A stretch of DNA of 64,000 bases from Holophagaceae bacterium (GTDB lineage Bacteria; Acidobacteriota; Holophagae; Holophagales; Holophagaceae), in contig JADKKO010000003.1 of the NCBI GenBank assembly GCA_016720465.1, forward strand, positions 1 to 64,000, read 5' to 3'. The position numbers were made by a program, and so were the translations under genes. Below the pieces are notes generated by a model, which saw only the letters and a program-made list of their open reading frames with translations, ran no database searches and was not told the origin of the DNA. Below, one piece after another: positions 33,545 through 42,693 of the stretch. Positions within the stretch are counted from its first letter, which is position 1, and the number at the start of each line of letters is the position of its first letter.

Positions 33545-34327
33545 CTAACGGAGGCGGAAGACGATGTTCAACTTGAAACGGCTGAACTGCGCGACGCCGT
33601 TTTCCTTCTGGGGCTCGAACTTCCACTGCATGGCGTAGTCTTCTGCGGCCTTGCGGAGCTGGATGGGGCCTTCTTTCGCCACAGCCTCGTTGGGAGTGCC
33701 ATCGGGCTTGATGGTTATCTCCACTACGACCGTTCCCTGGATCTTCGCCATCTTCGCCAAGGGCGGGTACTGGAGGATGGGTGGCTGGTACCTGACCTTC
33801 ACGGAGCTGAAGTCCACCTCCATGACCTTGCCGGTGCCGCCCACGACGCCGCCGACCACACCGCCGACCACACCGCCGACCACACCGCCGGCTTGGCCCA
33901 CGACCTGGCCGACCGTGCCGCTCACCTTGGAAGACCGATCTTCCTTCGGCAACTCCTTCGGAGTGTCAGGCACGACATCGAGCTTGGGATCCACCGGCTT
34001 TTCCTCTTTGGCTTCAGCCTTGGAGACGATCACGGCCGGAGGAGGAGGAGGAGGAGGAGGCGGAGGAGGAGGAGGCGCGTCCTCGGGGTCCAGCATCACG
34101 TCGGCGATGGACTTCTTGATGGCCTGCCCCGCTTTGGTCTGGGAAGCCAGATAGACCGCCCCACCACCGAAGAAAGCGTAGGTGACAAGGGTTAGGGGGA
34201 TGGTCACCAGCGGGCTGGCTCGCTGGACTTCGGAATGGCCAGCGGACAGCGATGATTTGTAGACCGCATCCTCCAGCGTCTCCGGCTTGGCAGCCGGGGT
34301 GGACGCAGGTTTGGAATCTTTGCTCAT
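33545..34327 (-). CDS. tonB: TonB family energy transducer
   Basis: TonB carries energy from ExbB/ExbD to outer-membrane transporters. The 260-aa protein has one membrane helix (about 42-61), a run of 13 prolines (85-97), a Val-Val-Gly-Gly repeat (about 136-152, encoded by 15/12-base DNA repeats) and a C-terminal TonB domain (about 178-260) with YPPLAKMAKIQGTVVVEITI and WKFEPQ. ATG 34327 was chosen over longer forms because the family-like start MSKDSK lies there, with AGGGAG just upstream. First gene of the tonB-orf-exbB-exbD-exbD operon. Confidence 0.9.
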   Translation of the reverse strand: MSKDSKPASTPAAKPETLEDAVYKSSLSAGHSEVQRASPLVTIPLTLVTYAFFGGGAVYLASQTKAGQAIKKSIADVMLDPEDAPPPPPPPPPPPPPAVIVSKAEAKEEKPVDPKLDVVPDTPKELPKEDRSSKVSGTVGQVVGQAGGVVGGVVGGVVGGVVGGTGKVMEVDFSSVKVRYQPPILQYPPLAKMAKIQGTVVVEITIKPDGTPNEAVAKEGPIQLRKAAEDYAMQWKFEPQKENGVAQFSRFKLNIVFRLR

Positions 34328-34593
34328 GCGGCTCCCTGAAAAGGTCCCGAGTGAAAAGGAATGAAGCCGGATCCGCTGAAAAAGCAGATTCGGCTTCGTT
34401 TGAGAAGGATAAAGATCTGGGGCAGGCCCGAAGGCTAAGATGACAACTGGAGTTCTTCCCGTCAAGGGCGAAATTCTTCGGAATTCCGCGCCACTGTTAC
34501 ATCTGGCGATTGTTCAATTCTCATGACATGAGCCGCCCCGAACGTCACAAACTCGTGACTTTGGCGGTTCCACCCAAAGGTTGTGTCACCGCT

Positions 34594-35745
34594 ATGTCAC
34601 AAAGTGCGAATTTCACTTTTTCCATTGAAGCGCCTTCCGCGTCCGTCACCCGGTCGAAACCTCGGGCTGGAAGATTCCAGACGTCCCATGGCGAGGTCCT
34701 CACCCCGGCCTTCATGCCTGTGGGCACCCAGGGAACGGTGAAAAGCATCACGCCTGCGCAGCTCCGCGACATCGGGCCGCAGGTGATTCTCGGCAACACC
34801 TACCACCTGGGTCTGAGGCCCGGAGATGAGCTGGTGGCGCGGCTTGGCGGACTGCACCGATTCATGGGCTGGGATGGACCGATCCTGACGGACAGCGGCG
34901 GTTTTCAGGTTTTTTCGCTCTCCTCCATGAGGAAAATCAACGAGGAGGGCGTCGCCTTTCAAAGCCATATCGACGGGTCCAGCCATTTCCTCAGCCCCGA
35001 ACGCGCCATGGAGATTCAAGCAAATCTGGGCTCCGACATCGTCATGGCCCTGGACGAATGCCCGCCGGGCGGCATGGAGCGTGGACCGCTGGAACTGAGC
35101 ATGGCGCGCACCACCCGTTGGCTCCGCCGCTGCAGGGACTTTCCGCTTGGGGCGCATCAAGGCCTTTTCGCCATCAACCAGGGCAGCACCCACCTGGATC
35201 TGCGGCGGGATCACCTGCAGCAGATCCTGGAAATAGATGCCGACGCGCCCTTCCAGGGCTTCGCCGTGGGAGGGCTCAGCGTCGGCGAGCCCAAAATGGC
35301 GATGAATGAGACGCTCTCGGAGTTCGTCCATGAGCTTCCCGCGGACCGGCCCCGGTATCTCATGGGCGTGGGCACCCCGGAAGACCTGCTCTTCGGCATC
35401 GAGCAGGGCGTGGACCTCTTCGATTGCGTCCTGCCCACCCGCGAAGCCCGGCATGGCAGGCTGCTCACGTCCCGGGGCCGCCTCAACATCAAGAATGCGC
35501 GCCACCGCGAGGCGGACATCCCCGTGGATCCGGACTGCGGCTGCTACACCTGCCGCACTTTCTCCAGGGCCTACCTGCATCATCTTTTCAGGGCCGGGGA
35601 GCTGCTGGCATTCACGCTCAACACGATCCACAACCTGAGCTACACTGTAGGGCTCACCCGCGCCGCACGCCTGGCCCTGCTGGACGGCCGATTCCCGGCC
35701 TTTGCGTCCGCGGCGCGGGAGAGATGGATCACAGAGGAGCCCTGA
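34594..35745 (+). CDS. tgt: queuine/preQ1 tRNA-ribosyltransferase
   Basis: Tgt swaps guanine 34 for preQ1 in tRNAs with GUN anticodons. The 383-aa protein from ATG 34594 has TPAFMPVGTQGTVKSI, LTDSGGFQVFSL with the catalytic Asp, GGLSVGEPK, the second Asp in VDLFDCVLPTREAR, and zinc ligands CGCYTCRTFSRAYLHH. An earlier ATG at 34528 in the same frame would add unconserved residues. Its stop overlaps the yajC start (TGATG), the classical tgt-yajC-secD-secF operon. Confidence 0.96.
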   Translation: MSQSANFTFSIEAPSASVTRSKPRAGRFQTSHGEVLTPAFMPVGTQGTVKSITPAQLRDIGPQVILGNTYHLGLRPGDELVARLGGLHRFMGWDGPILTDSGGFQVFSLSSMRKINEEGVAFQSHIDGSSHFLSPERAMEIQANLGSDIVMALDECPPGGMERGPLELSMARTTRWLRRCRDFPLGAHQGLFAINQGSTHLDLRRDHLQQILEIDADAPFQGFAVGGLSVGEPKMAMNETLSEFVHELPADRPRYLMGVGTPEDLLFGIEQGVDLFDCVLPTREARHGRLLTSRGRLNIKNARHREADIPVDPDCGCYTCRTFSRAYLHHLFRAGELLAFTLNTIHNLSYTVGLTRAARLALLDGRFPAFASAARERWITEEP

Positions 35746-36071
35746 TGTTTGAATTCGCCCTGCTTCAAGCCGCCGCCGGAGGCACTCCCCCGGCCTACAT
35801 GCAGTTCCTGTTGTTCGGCGGCATGGCCGCGCTTTTCTACTTCCTTCTGATCCGGCCCCAGCAGAAGGCCCGCAAGGAGATGGAAGCCCGCCTCTCCAAG
35901 CTGAAGTCAGGCGACGAAGTGATCCTGAGCTCCGGCCTCTACGCCACCATCGACCGGGTCGAAGAAAAGGTCCTCTGGCTGAAGCTGGGCAGCGTCACCG
36001 TGAAGGCCAAGCGCCACGCGGTGGTGGCCCTGGCCTCGGAGCCGGATTCCAAGTCGGATTCGCCGAGTTGA
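35745..36071 (+). CDS. yajC: preprotein translocase subunit YajC
   Basis: YajC associates with SecD and SecF. The 108-aa protein has a single membrane helix (about 18-40) ending FYFLLIRPQQKARKEMEA, the family signature, followed by SGDEVILSSGLYATI and the small basic cytoplasmic domain. Translation is coupled to tgt by a one-base overlap. Confidence 0.95.
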   Translation: MFEFALLQAAAGGTPPAYMQFLLFGGMAALFYFLLIRPQQKARKEMEARLSKLKSGDEVILSSGLYATIDRVEEKVLWLKLGSVTVKAKRHAVVALASEPDSKSDSPS

Positions 36072-36168
36072 TTCCACGCGCCGGATCCGGACGCTTTGTC
36101 CCTGGACCCGCGCCCCTCGTACCGATTCGCGCCTTCAAGCCAGACGCCTGTTTAAAGGAATTCAACCC

Positions 36169-37806
36169 GTGAGCAAACGGTCCCTCATCCGCCTAGTCAC
36201 AACGCTGCTCATCTGCGCGGCCTGCGGCTATTTCTTCATCCCCCTCTCCAAGGTCCGCCTCGGCCTGGATCTCCGCGGCGGCGTGCACTTCGAGTTGGAA
36301 GTCCAGGGCCATGAGGCCCTGGAAGCGGACCTGCGCGACACCAGGGACAGAATTTCGGAGCGGGTCCAGGAAAAATCCATCGCAGGCATCACCGTGAAGT
36401 CCGACACGACCTCGGTCCGGGTGGACGGCATCTCCCCGGAAAATCAGGCGGCCGTCACCAAGATCCTGGCCGCTTTCGGCGGCTATTCCATCGCCGAGCA
36501 GGGCGCCGCGCGGATCCTCACCCAGAAGGACCTCCACCAGAAGGCCTTGAAGGACGACGCCAACGCGCGCGCGCAGCAGATCATCGAAAACCGCATCAAC
36601 CAGTTCGGAGTGGCGGAACCGGAGATCACTCCCAGCGGCGCCGAAGGCAACCGGATCATCGTGGAGCTGCCGGGCGTGGGCGAAGCCGAACGCGAACGCA
36701 TCAAGGGCCTGCTCTCGACGCCGGGGCGCTTGGAAGTCCGCTTCCTCTCCAAGAAGCAGCCCAACCAGATCCCCGTGAAGACCGAAGCCGAGGCGCTCGC
36801 GGCGCTAGGCGGGCAGTTGCCCGAGGGCACGGAATTGTTCCCGGAGCTCGAAGAAGAGCCCGCGGTGGTCACCAATCAGATGAAAGCCGCCATCCGCGCC
36901 GCCAAGCCCGGAGAGAAGAAGGCCGACAACGTCCGGCAATGGGTGCTGCTGGAGAGCAAGGTCTACTACGAGGGCAGCGCCATCACCGACGCGAGCCGTT
37001 CCCAGGACCAGTTCAATTCCAACACCGTCAACTTCACCCTTAATCGCGATGGCGCCGAAGCCAACGCCAAACTCACCGAAATCGCCTCGAACGAAAACCG
37101 CCAGTTCGCCTTCCTGCTGGACCGCAAGGTGATCAGCGTCCTGCGCTCGGAACAGAAGATCATCGGCAGCGGCGTGGAGATCAAGGGCAACTTCACCCAG
37201 ACGCAGGCCGACGACCTCGCCTTGAAACTCAAGAGCGGCTCGCTGCGGGCCTCCATGAAGTTCCTGGAAGAGCAGTCCATGGGCCCCAGCCTCGGCGCGG
37301 ACTCCATCAAGCACGGCATCACCGCGGCCGTCATCGGCTTCGGCGCGATCATCATCTTCATGGTGCTCTGGTACAAGTGGTCCGGCCTGAACGCCATCGT
37401 GGCGCTCACCGTGAACCTCATCGTGATGCTCGGGCTGCTGGGGTCCTTCCAGGCCACGATCACGCTGCCGGGCATCGCCGGATTCGCCCTCACGCTGGGC
37501 ATCGCCGTGGACGCCAACATCCTGATATTCGAGCGCATCAGGGAAGAACTGGATAACGGGCGGAGCGTGGCCGGCGCCATCCAGCTGGGCTTCGACAAGG
37601 TGTTCTGGACCATCGTGGACAGCCACGTGACCCAGCTCTTCGCCGCCCTCCTGCTCTTCATCTTCGGCACGGGCCCGGTGAAGGGCTTCGCCGTGTCCCT
37701 GACCGTCGGCGTGGTGGCCTCGCTCTTCACCTCGATCTACGTGAGCCGCTTCATCTATGACTGGATCCTCGAGCGGCATCCAGGCACCAAGACTCTTTCG
37801 GTCTAA
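36169..37806 (+). CDS. secD: protein translocase subunit SecD
   Basis: SecD, with SecF, uses the proton gradient to pull exported proteins out of SecYEG. The 545-aa protein has a first helix (about 8-25), then the periplasmic P1 head starting LGLDLRGGVHFELEV, further P1 sequence with NRINQFGVAEPEI and VELPGV, and five membrane helices after residue 385 with TLGIAVDANILIFERIREEL, the key Asp/Arg motif. GTG start, with AAAGGA upstream. secF follows 26 bases later. Confidence 0.96.
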   Translation: MSKRSLIRLVTTLLICAACGYFFIPLSKVRLGLDLRGGVHFELEVQGHEALEADLRDTRDRISERVQEKSIAGITVKSDTTSVRVDGISPENQAAVTKILAAFGGYSIAEQGAARILTQKDLHQKALKDDANARAQQIIENRINQFGVAEPEITPSGAEGNRIIVELPGVGEAERERIKGLLSTPGRLEVRFLSKKQPNQIPVKTEAEALAALGGQLPEGTELFPELEEEPAVVTNQMKAAIRAAKPGEKKADNVRQWVLLESKVYYEGSAITDASRSQDQFNSNTVNFTLNRDGAEANAKLTEIASNENRQFAFLLDRKVISVLRSEQKIIGSGVEIKGNFTQTQADDLALKLKSGSLRASMKFLEEQSMGPSLGADSIKHGITAAVIGFGAIIIFMVLWYKWSGLNAIVALTVNLIVMLGLLGSFQATITLPGIAGFALTLGIAVDANILIFERIREELDNGRSVAGAIQLGFDKVFWTIVDSHVTQLFAALLLFIFGTGPVKGFAVSLTVGVVASLFTSIYVSRFIYDWILERHPGTKTLSV

Positions 37807-37832
37807 GCGGCCGGCACCTCTCGGGATAAACA

Positions 37833-39032
37833 ATGCACATATTCAAAAAGCTTCCCCACTTCGACTTCATGAAATGGAAGGGCGTGGCCCTCACCATCTC
37901 CTGGAGCATCATCGTCATCTGTTTCCTGCTGGCCAGGCCCTGGAGCAGCAACAGCCGCGTGAAGGTGGGCATGCAGTTCACCGGCGGCATCGACATGATG
38001 GTGCGGTTCACCATTCCCATGGGAGCCGACCAGATCCGCACCGCGCTCCAGCAGGGTGGCATCCACGATGCGGCCCTGGTGAACTACTCGGCGCCGGCGG
38101 GCACCGAGGACTACTCCATCAAGGTGAAGGCGAAAAAAGGCCAGGACTCCAAGGACTCCACCCTCCAGATCAACAAGATCGTGGATGTGCTCAAGAAGCT
38201 GGATCCCCAGAGCAAGACCGATCCCCGCCATGACCTCAACACTGAATCGGCCCTTGCCCTCTCGGGAAAGTGGTACGACGCGAACCTGCTGGGACTGAAG
38301 GGGGACGAGCAGTCGAAGCGCGCCACCTACGATGGATGGGCCGGGAAAGTGACCGAAGCCAGGGACATCAAGGGCTCGATTTCGAATTACAACGAGTTGC
38401 CGGCCGACCTGCCCGCTCCGCTGAAAGAGATGCTCCAAAAAGAATTCCGGCTGGGCCACGTGACCCTGCGCAGGTTCGAGAGCTTCTCCCCTTCGATCTC
38501 CGGGGAGTGGACCAACAAGACCCTGACCGCGGTGTTCTGGGCCAGCGTGGCGATCCTGTTCTATGTCATGTTCCGCTTCACCATGAGCTTTGCCGTGGGC
38601 GGCATCATCGCGCTGCTCCACGATATCCTCATGGCGCTCGGACTGTTCGTGCTGTTCGGCTATGAATTCTCGGTGCCCGTGGTGGCCAGCTTCCTCATCC
38701 TGATGGGCTATTCCATGGCCGACACCATCGTGGTGTTCGACCGCATCCGGGAAAACAGCCACAAGCCCGAATACCGCCGCGTGCCCGTCACAAAGCTGAT
38801 CAACGACTCCATCAATCAGACACTTTCACGAACGATCCTGACCTCCCTGTCAGTGCTCTTCGTGGCCTTCTGCCTGTTGGTCTTCGGCGGCCCGGCGCTC
38901 CGCGACCTGAGCTTCCCCATCTTCGTGGGCGTCATCACCGGCACCTATTCGTCCATCTACATCGCGTCGCCTGTGGTGGTGTATTGGGACAGGTTCTTCG
39001 GCGGCAAAGACAAGCTCAAGCAGCACGCATAG
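37833..39032 (+). CDS. secF: protein translocase subunit SecF
   Basis: The 399-aa partner of SecD. First helix about 18-37, periplasmic domain with GMQFTGGIDMMV, five helices after residue 230 and the family motif MGYSMADTIVVFDRIREN plus INQTLSRTILTSLSVLFV. The periplasmic part is longer than usual, with an insertion of about 90 residues (roughly 95-190) rich in Lys and Asp. Ends the tgt-yajC-secD-secF operon; an inverted repeat follows. Confidence 0.95.
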   Translation: MHIFKKLPHFDFMKWKGVALTISWSIIVICFLLARPWSSNSRVKVGMQFTGGIDMMVRFTIPMGADQIRTALQQGGIHDAALVNYSAPAGTEDYSIKVKAKKGQDSKDSTLQINKIVDVLKKLDPQSKTDPRHDLNTESALALSGKWYDANLLGLKGDEQSKRATYDGWAGKVTEARDIKGSISNYNELPADLPAPLKEMLQKEFRLGHVTLRRFESFSPSISGEWTNKTLTAVFWASVAILFYVMFRFTMSFAVGGIIALLHDILMALGLFVLFGYEFSVPVVASFLILMGYSMADTIVVFDRIRENSHKPEYRRVPVTKLINDSINQTLSRTILTSLSVLFVAFCLLVFGGPALRDLSFPIFVGVITGTYSSIYIASPVVVYWDRFFGGKDKLKQHA

Positions 39033-39132
39033 GGCGAAGCTGAATTGAATGATTTTTAACCGCGAAAGACGCGAAATCACGCGAATGTTTTTTCGCGACT
39101 TTCGCGGTTCCTGGTTGAACTCGATCTGAATA
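39033..39132. repeat. intergenic hairpin after secF
   Basis: Arms 39058-39086 (aaccgcgaaagacgcgaaat type) and 39090-39111 (ttcgcgactttcgcggtt) can pair around a T-rich centre. It resembles the arms at 8224 and 8767. It lies between convergent secF and arnD and may act as a terminator. Confidence 0.75.
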
Positions 39133-40023
39133 TCAGCTTTCGAAACTGAGCCACCCGGCCCTGCCCGGCACGTCGCGGCGGGTCATTTCCTTCGCGGGCG
39201 GATGGGCGGCTTTCAGTTCCGGGAGCCAGTCGGCGTGGGTGCGGGCGCGCACGTCGCGGTCCCGCAGGCCTTGCAGGAACGCGTCGAAGGCGCCATGCAG
39301 CATGCCGCCTTCCACTTCGGTGTGCAGCGCATAGACGTTCAGGGCGTCTTCCCGGATCAGGGACCAGACCCGTTCGTTCACTGCCCGCTCGCCCATGCCA
39401 TCAAGTCCATAGAGTTCGTCCAGCGTCGGCAGCGTCGTGGGAATCTGCAGCGTCGCCAGGGTCCTGCCCTTCACGATGGGATAGAAGGGCGCGAGGCCGC
39501 GGCAGTCCCCGGCATAGTCGAGCCCATAGCGCTCCTGCAGTTCCAGCGTGGTGTCGTTGCTGCGCCAGGCCGGGCTCACCGCGCCCTTGGCCTTGCATCC
39601 GAAAACGGATTCAAAGGCCTGGTGGCTGCGTTCGTACCAGTCTTGCAACCACTCCCTGGATTTCCGGTCCAGCAGGTCGTGGTACTGCACGTGGTCCCAG
39701 GCGTGGATGCCCACTTCGTGTCCGGCTTCCCGCGCGGACCGCATCTGCTCCGCGGCACGTTTGTGAATGATCGGAGCCGGAAGCAGGACACCGTACATGA
39801 GGGTTTTCAGGCCGTACATCTGAGGCGCCTTGGTGCGGCGCATTTTTGCCAGGAAGCCTTTGCGGAAGATCCGGCGAAGGGCTTTCCCGCTGTTGTCCGG
39901 CCCGAAACTGAAGTAGAAGCTCGCCTGCATCCGGTGCTTTTCCAACAAGCGCAGCAGCGTGGGAATCCCCTTGAGGGAACCCTCCAGAGTGTCCACATCC
40001 ACGCGCAGGGAAATGGTTTTCAA
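39133..40023 (-). CDS. arnD: ArnD-like polysaccharide deacetylase
   Basis: ArnD removes the formyl group from undecaprenyl-phosphate 4-formamido-arabinose in lipid A modification. The 296-aa protein has the metal-binding opening SLRVDVDTLEGSLKGIPTLL with its two Asp, ASFYFSFGPDNSGKALRR, YGVLLPAPII and HEVGIHAWDHVQYH with the His ligands, which closely follow ArnD. No other arn gene is in the window, so a different lipid-linked sugar substrate is possible. It follows the PilZ gene, which stops 9 bases before. Confidence 0.82.
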   Translation of the reverse strand: MKTISLRVDVDTLEGSLKGIPTLLRLLEKHRMQASFYFSFGPDNSGKALRRIFRKGFLAKMRRTKAPQMYGLKTLMYGVLLPAPIIHKRAAEQMRSAREAGHEVGIHAWDHVQYHDLLDRKSREWLQDWYERSHQAFESVFGCKAKGAVSPAWRSNDTTLELQERYGLDYAGDCRGLAPFYPIVKGRTLATLQIPTTLPTLDELYGLDGMGERAVNERVWSLIREDALNVYALHTEVEGGMLHGAFDAFLQGLRDRDVRARTHADWLPELKAAHPPAKEMTRRDVPGRAGWLSFES

Positions 40024-40031
40024 TGTCTACC

Positions 40032-40751
40032 TCAATCCAGTTCCTCGGGCTCCCGCAGGCTCTGGGAACGGTCTGTGCGCCGATCCTGGATGAAGCGGCG
40101 CAAATCCTCCTGACCCTCGCCAGGCTGCCCCCAGAACACCACGCCGGCCCGCGTCGGAAGCGAATCGCCTTCCATGTGCATCAGGTGGCGGATCTCGCCG
40201 TGGCAGCTGAACACCGCGCCCCCGGGCAGGGTGGTCCGCACCTGGACCTTCTGCCTCAAAGGCAGGTTCGCCGAGGCGGGGAGCGCGAGGCCCATCCCGG
40301 TTTCGGTGAGGTTCAGCACTTTCACTTCCCAGGTCTGATCGAGGGCCGTCAAGGTGCCGTGCAGCGGAGCCTGGTCCGCCGAGGCCATGCGCATGTCCCG
40401 GCGCCGCTTCAGCTCAATGCCCCGGGTGGGCCAGGCGATGCGGAGGACCGGGGGAAACATCGTGTCGCCTTCGGCCGCCACCAACGGAGCCAGCACCGGG
40501 CTATCCAGGGACACCACCTGGTCGCCCAGGATGATGGATAGCGTCACCATGGTGCCTTCCACCGGCAGTTGGTCGCGCCGCTTGGCGCCCATCAGGTGCA
40601 TGGCGATCCCCGGTTCGAGGCCCGCCAGGCGCAGATCCCCCAGCATGCGGTTGGTGCCCATGGCGCGCAGGCTCAAGGAGGCCTTCAGGTCTTTGGCCTC
40701 CCGGAGCATCGTTTCCAGCTCTTCATCGCTCGGGAAAATCGGATCGCTCAT
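40032..40751 (-). CDS. PilZ domain protein
   Basis: A 239-aa cytoplasmic protein with an N-terminal YcgR-like beta domain and a C-terminal PilZ domain (about 115-225) for cyclic di-GMP. The binding motif is seen as KRRRDMRM (Arg-rich box) and NLTETGMGL (the D/N-x-S/T-x-x-G box). YcgR relatives brake flagella; the target here is unknown. It precedes arnD by a few bases in the same direction. Confidence 0.85.
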   Translation of the reverse strand: MSDPIFPSDEELETMLREAKDLKASLSLRAMGTNRMLGDLRLAGLEPGIAMHLMGAKRRDQLPVEGTMVTLSIILGDQVVSLDSPVLAPLVAAEGDTMFPPVLRIAWPTRGIELKRRRDMRMASADQAPLHGTLTALDQTWEVKVLNLTETGMGLALPASANLPLRQKVQVRTTLPGGAVFSCHGEIRHLMHMEGDSLPTRAGVVFWGQPGEGQEDLRRFIQDRRTDRSQSLREPEELD

Positions 40752-40789
40752 TTCTGACCTCTTTGGCTTGTGGATGCCTTAAACAATCG

Positions 40790-41530
40790 CTAGATTCCGT
40801 AGCCCAGCCGTTCCGCCAAGTGCGCGTGGAGTCCCGCCTGGCGGATGGCCCGGGCCGCGCCCCGGTGGTCATAGTCCAGCCGGTGCAGCCGCAGGCGGCG
40901 TTTGGACGGGTCGAAGGTCATGAAGGAAAGGCGCGGATCCCGGTCCCTCGGCTGCCCCACGGAACCCGGATTCACCAGGTAGCGACAGCCCTTGCGGAGG
41001 CTGAACCACTCGCCTTCCTGGAAGGTGATCCAAGTAAGCTGGTGGGCCTCCTCATCCAATTCGAAACTGCCCGGCAGATGCGTATGGCCAAAAAAACAAA
41101 GCTGCCCATCAAAGCAATCAAAGGCCATGAGGGCGTCCCGGGGATGCAGGAGGTAGGCGTCCTCGTCCAGGGGGGACCCGTGGGCCAGCACATAGTCCTC
41201 GCCCACCGCCAGAGGTCCCACAGGAAGGGATTCCAGAAAGTGCAGGTTCTCCCGGGAAAGCCGTTCCTGGGTCCATTCCGCCGAGCCCCGGGCCGGGCCG
41301 CTGAAGGCGAGGGCCGGTTCCAGCCCGGCGCAGACCTTGTCGTGGTTTCCCCGCACGCCGATGCGCGGCTTGAGTTCCCGGACCAGTTCCAGCACTTGGT
41401 TGGGCTGCGCGCCATAGCCCACCAGGTCGCCCAGGATCGCGAACCGGCTCACCGCCCGCCGCTTGGCATAGCGCAGCACCACCCGCAGCGCGTGCAGGTT
41501 GGAGTGAAGGTCGGAAAGGATGATGTCCAT
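40790..41530 (-). CDS. metallophosphoesterase family protein
   Basis: A 246-aa calcineurin-like phosphoesterase. All metal motifs are visible: SDLHSNLHAL (first Asp/His), GDLVGYG, GNHDKV, AHGSP and GHTHLPG. This set fits the YfcE/ApaH-like group of small phosphodiesterases or protein phosphatases. The substrate is unknown. It starts 11 bases after the thiE-aroK fusion gene stops, so it is in the same operon. Confidence 0.88.
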   Translation of the reverse strand: MDIILSDLHSNLHALRVVLRYAKRRAVSRFAILGDLVGYGAQPNQVLELVRELKPRIGVRGNHDKVCAGLEPALAFSGPARGSAEWTQERLSRENLHFLESLPVGPLAVGEDYVLAHGSPLDEDAYLLHPRDALMAFDCFDGQLCFFGHTHLPGSFELDEEAHQLTWITFQEGEWFSLRKGCRYLVNPGSVGQPRDRDPRLSFMTFDPSKRRLRLHRLDYDHRGAARAIRQAGLHAHLAERLGYGI

Positions 41531-41541
41531 GGGCAGGTGGA

Positions 41542-42693
41542 TCAGTCTAACCCGGCCGCCACCTTTCCTGCGATTTCCTCCGCCGGATGGCCCAAGGGCA
41601 GGATCATCGGGAGTCCGCCCCAGTCCGTCATGCGGACGCGGTGCCGTCGCAGGAATCCATCACGGTCTTTTGCAAGGGGCCGGGTTGGGTCCGCAGCAAT
41701 CCGCGACCAGCAGGCCTGAGGCGTCTCCGCGATCCAAAGCACGGCGAAGCCTGCAACCTTCAGGGCATCCCGGACCTCGGGGCTTGCCCAGGCTCCGCCG
41801 CCCAGAGCCATCACCGATGGTTGATCCAGGTTTGAGCGCAGGTTTTCCGCTTCCAGGCGGCGGAATTCGGCCTCGCCTTGCGCTTGAAAGAAATCCGCGA
41901 TGGTCAGGCCCGTTTTGGCTTCGATGAGGGCATCCAGGTCTAGCACCGGAAGTCCCAATCGCGGCCCCATCATGGAAGCGAGCGTGGATTTCCCGGAGCC
42001 GCTGCTGCCCACCAGGGCGATGCCCTGGCCGCGCCGGAATGGAGGTCTCGCCTTCCACCGCGAGGCCTGGGCTTCCCAGGCGAGGTCCGAAGGGTTGTGG
42101 CGGTCCAGCTCGCTGATGAGCGCGATGCATTCGGCGCCTGCGCCGAAGACATCATCAAAGTCGCCGTGGACGATTCCCCCGATGGCGATGGGAGCGATGT
42201 CCCTCGAGCGCAGCGCCGCGCATCCCTTTTCCATGCCTTCCAGGCCGATGGGTGCCGCATGGTCCGCTTTCGTGGCGGTGGCGCGGAAGGGGCCGAGGCC
42301 CGCATGGTCGCAGGCGGCATCCACTCCAGACCACTCGGACCCATCATGGGTGGACGTGCCGATATGAGCTTGTTCCAGACCCGGCAGCCGGCCTGCCTCG
42401 GCAGGTGGCAAGTCCCTCTGGCCGAGGTGCAGCCCCCAAGGCGTAAAGCCCTCCTGCGCCGCCAGCACCGCCAGATCCGCACGATCGTTCACGCAGATCA
42501 TCGGCCAGCCACCGTTGTCATGGGCCTGCCGAAGCGAGGTGGTCAGTTCCACATATTGCGCCTTCGCATCCAGCGGCTTGCCCCGGAACTGGACAAGCGG
42601 CAATCCCGCTTCGCCGAAAGTCCGCACTTGTTCAGATAACGAAGCAACCCGTCGCGGGTCGGTGATCGGGTAGATGGGCGGGAGATTAATCAT
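41542..42693 (-). CDS. fusion of thiamine phosphate synthase (ThiE) and shikimate kinase (AroK)
   Basis: A single 383-aa frame holds two complete enzymes. Residues 1-200 are ThiE/TenI-like: LVQFRGK, VNDRADLA, GLHLGQRDLP, GTSTHD, LGPFRATATK and IAIGGI, as needed to join the thiazole and pyrimidine halves of thiamine. Residues 222-383 are shikimate kinase: Walker A GSSGSGKST (229-237), DLDALIE (Asp252/254), FRRLE (Arg278/279), the glycine triplet LGGGAW (298-300) and RPL in the lid. No stop or frameshift lies between. I do not know of this fusion from common organisms. aroB lies 4 kb away on the other strand. Confidence 0.88.
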   Translation of the reverse strand: MINLPPIYPITDPRRVASLSEQVRTFGEAGLPLVQFRGKPLDAKAQYVELTTSLRQAHDNGGWPMICVNDRADLAVLAAQEGFTPWGLHLGQRDLPPAEAGRLPGLEQAHIGTSTHDGSEWSGVDAACDHAGLGPFRATATKADHAAPIGLEGMEKGCAALRSRDIAPIAIGGIVHGDFDDVFGAGAECIALISELDRHNPSDLAWEAQASRWKARPPFRRGQGIALVGSSGSGKSTLASMMGPRLGLPVLDLDALIEAKTGLTIADFFQAQGEAEFRRLEAENLRSNLDQPSVMALGGGAWASPEVRDALKVAGFAVLWIAETPQACWSRIAADPTRPLAKDRDGFLRRHRVRMTDWGGLPMILPLGHPAEEIAGKVAAGLD

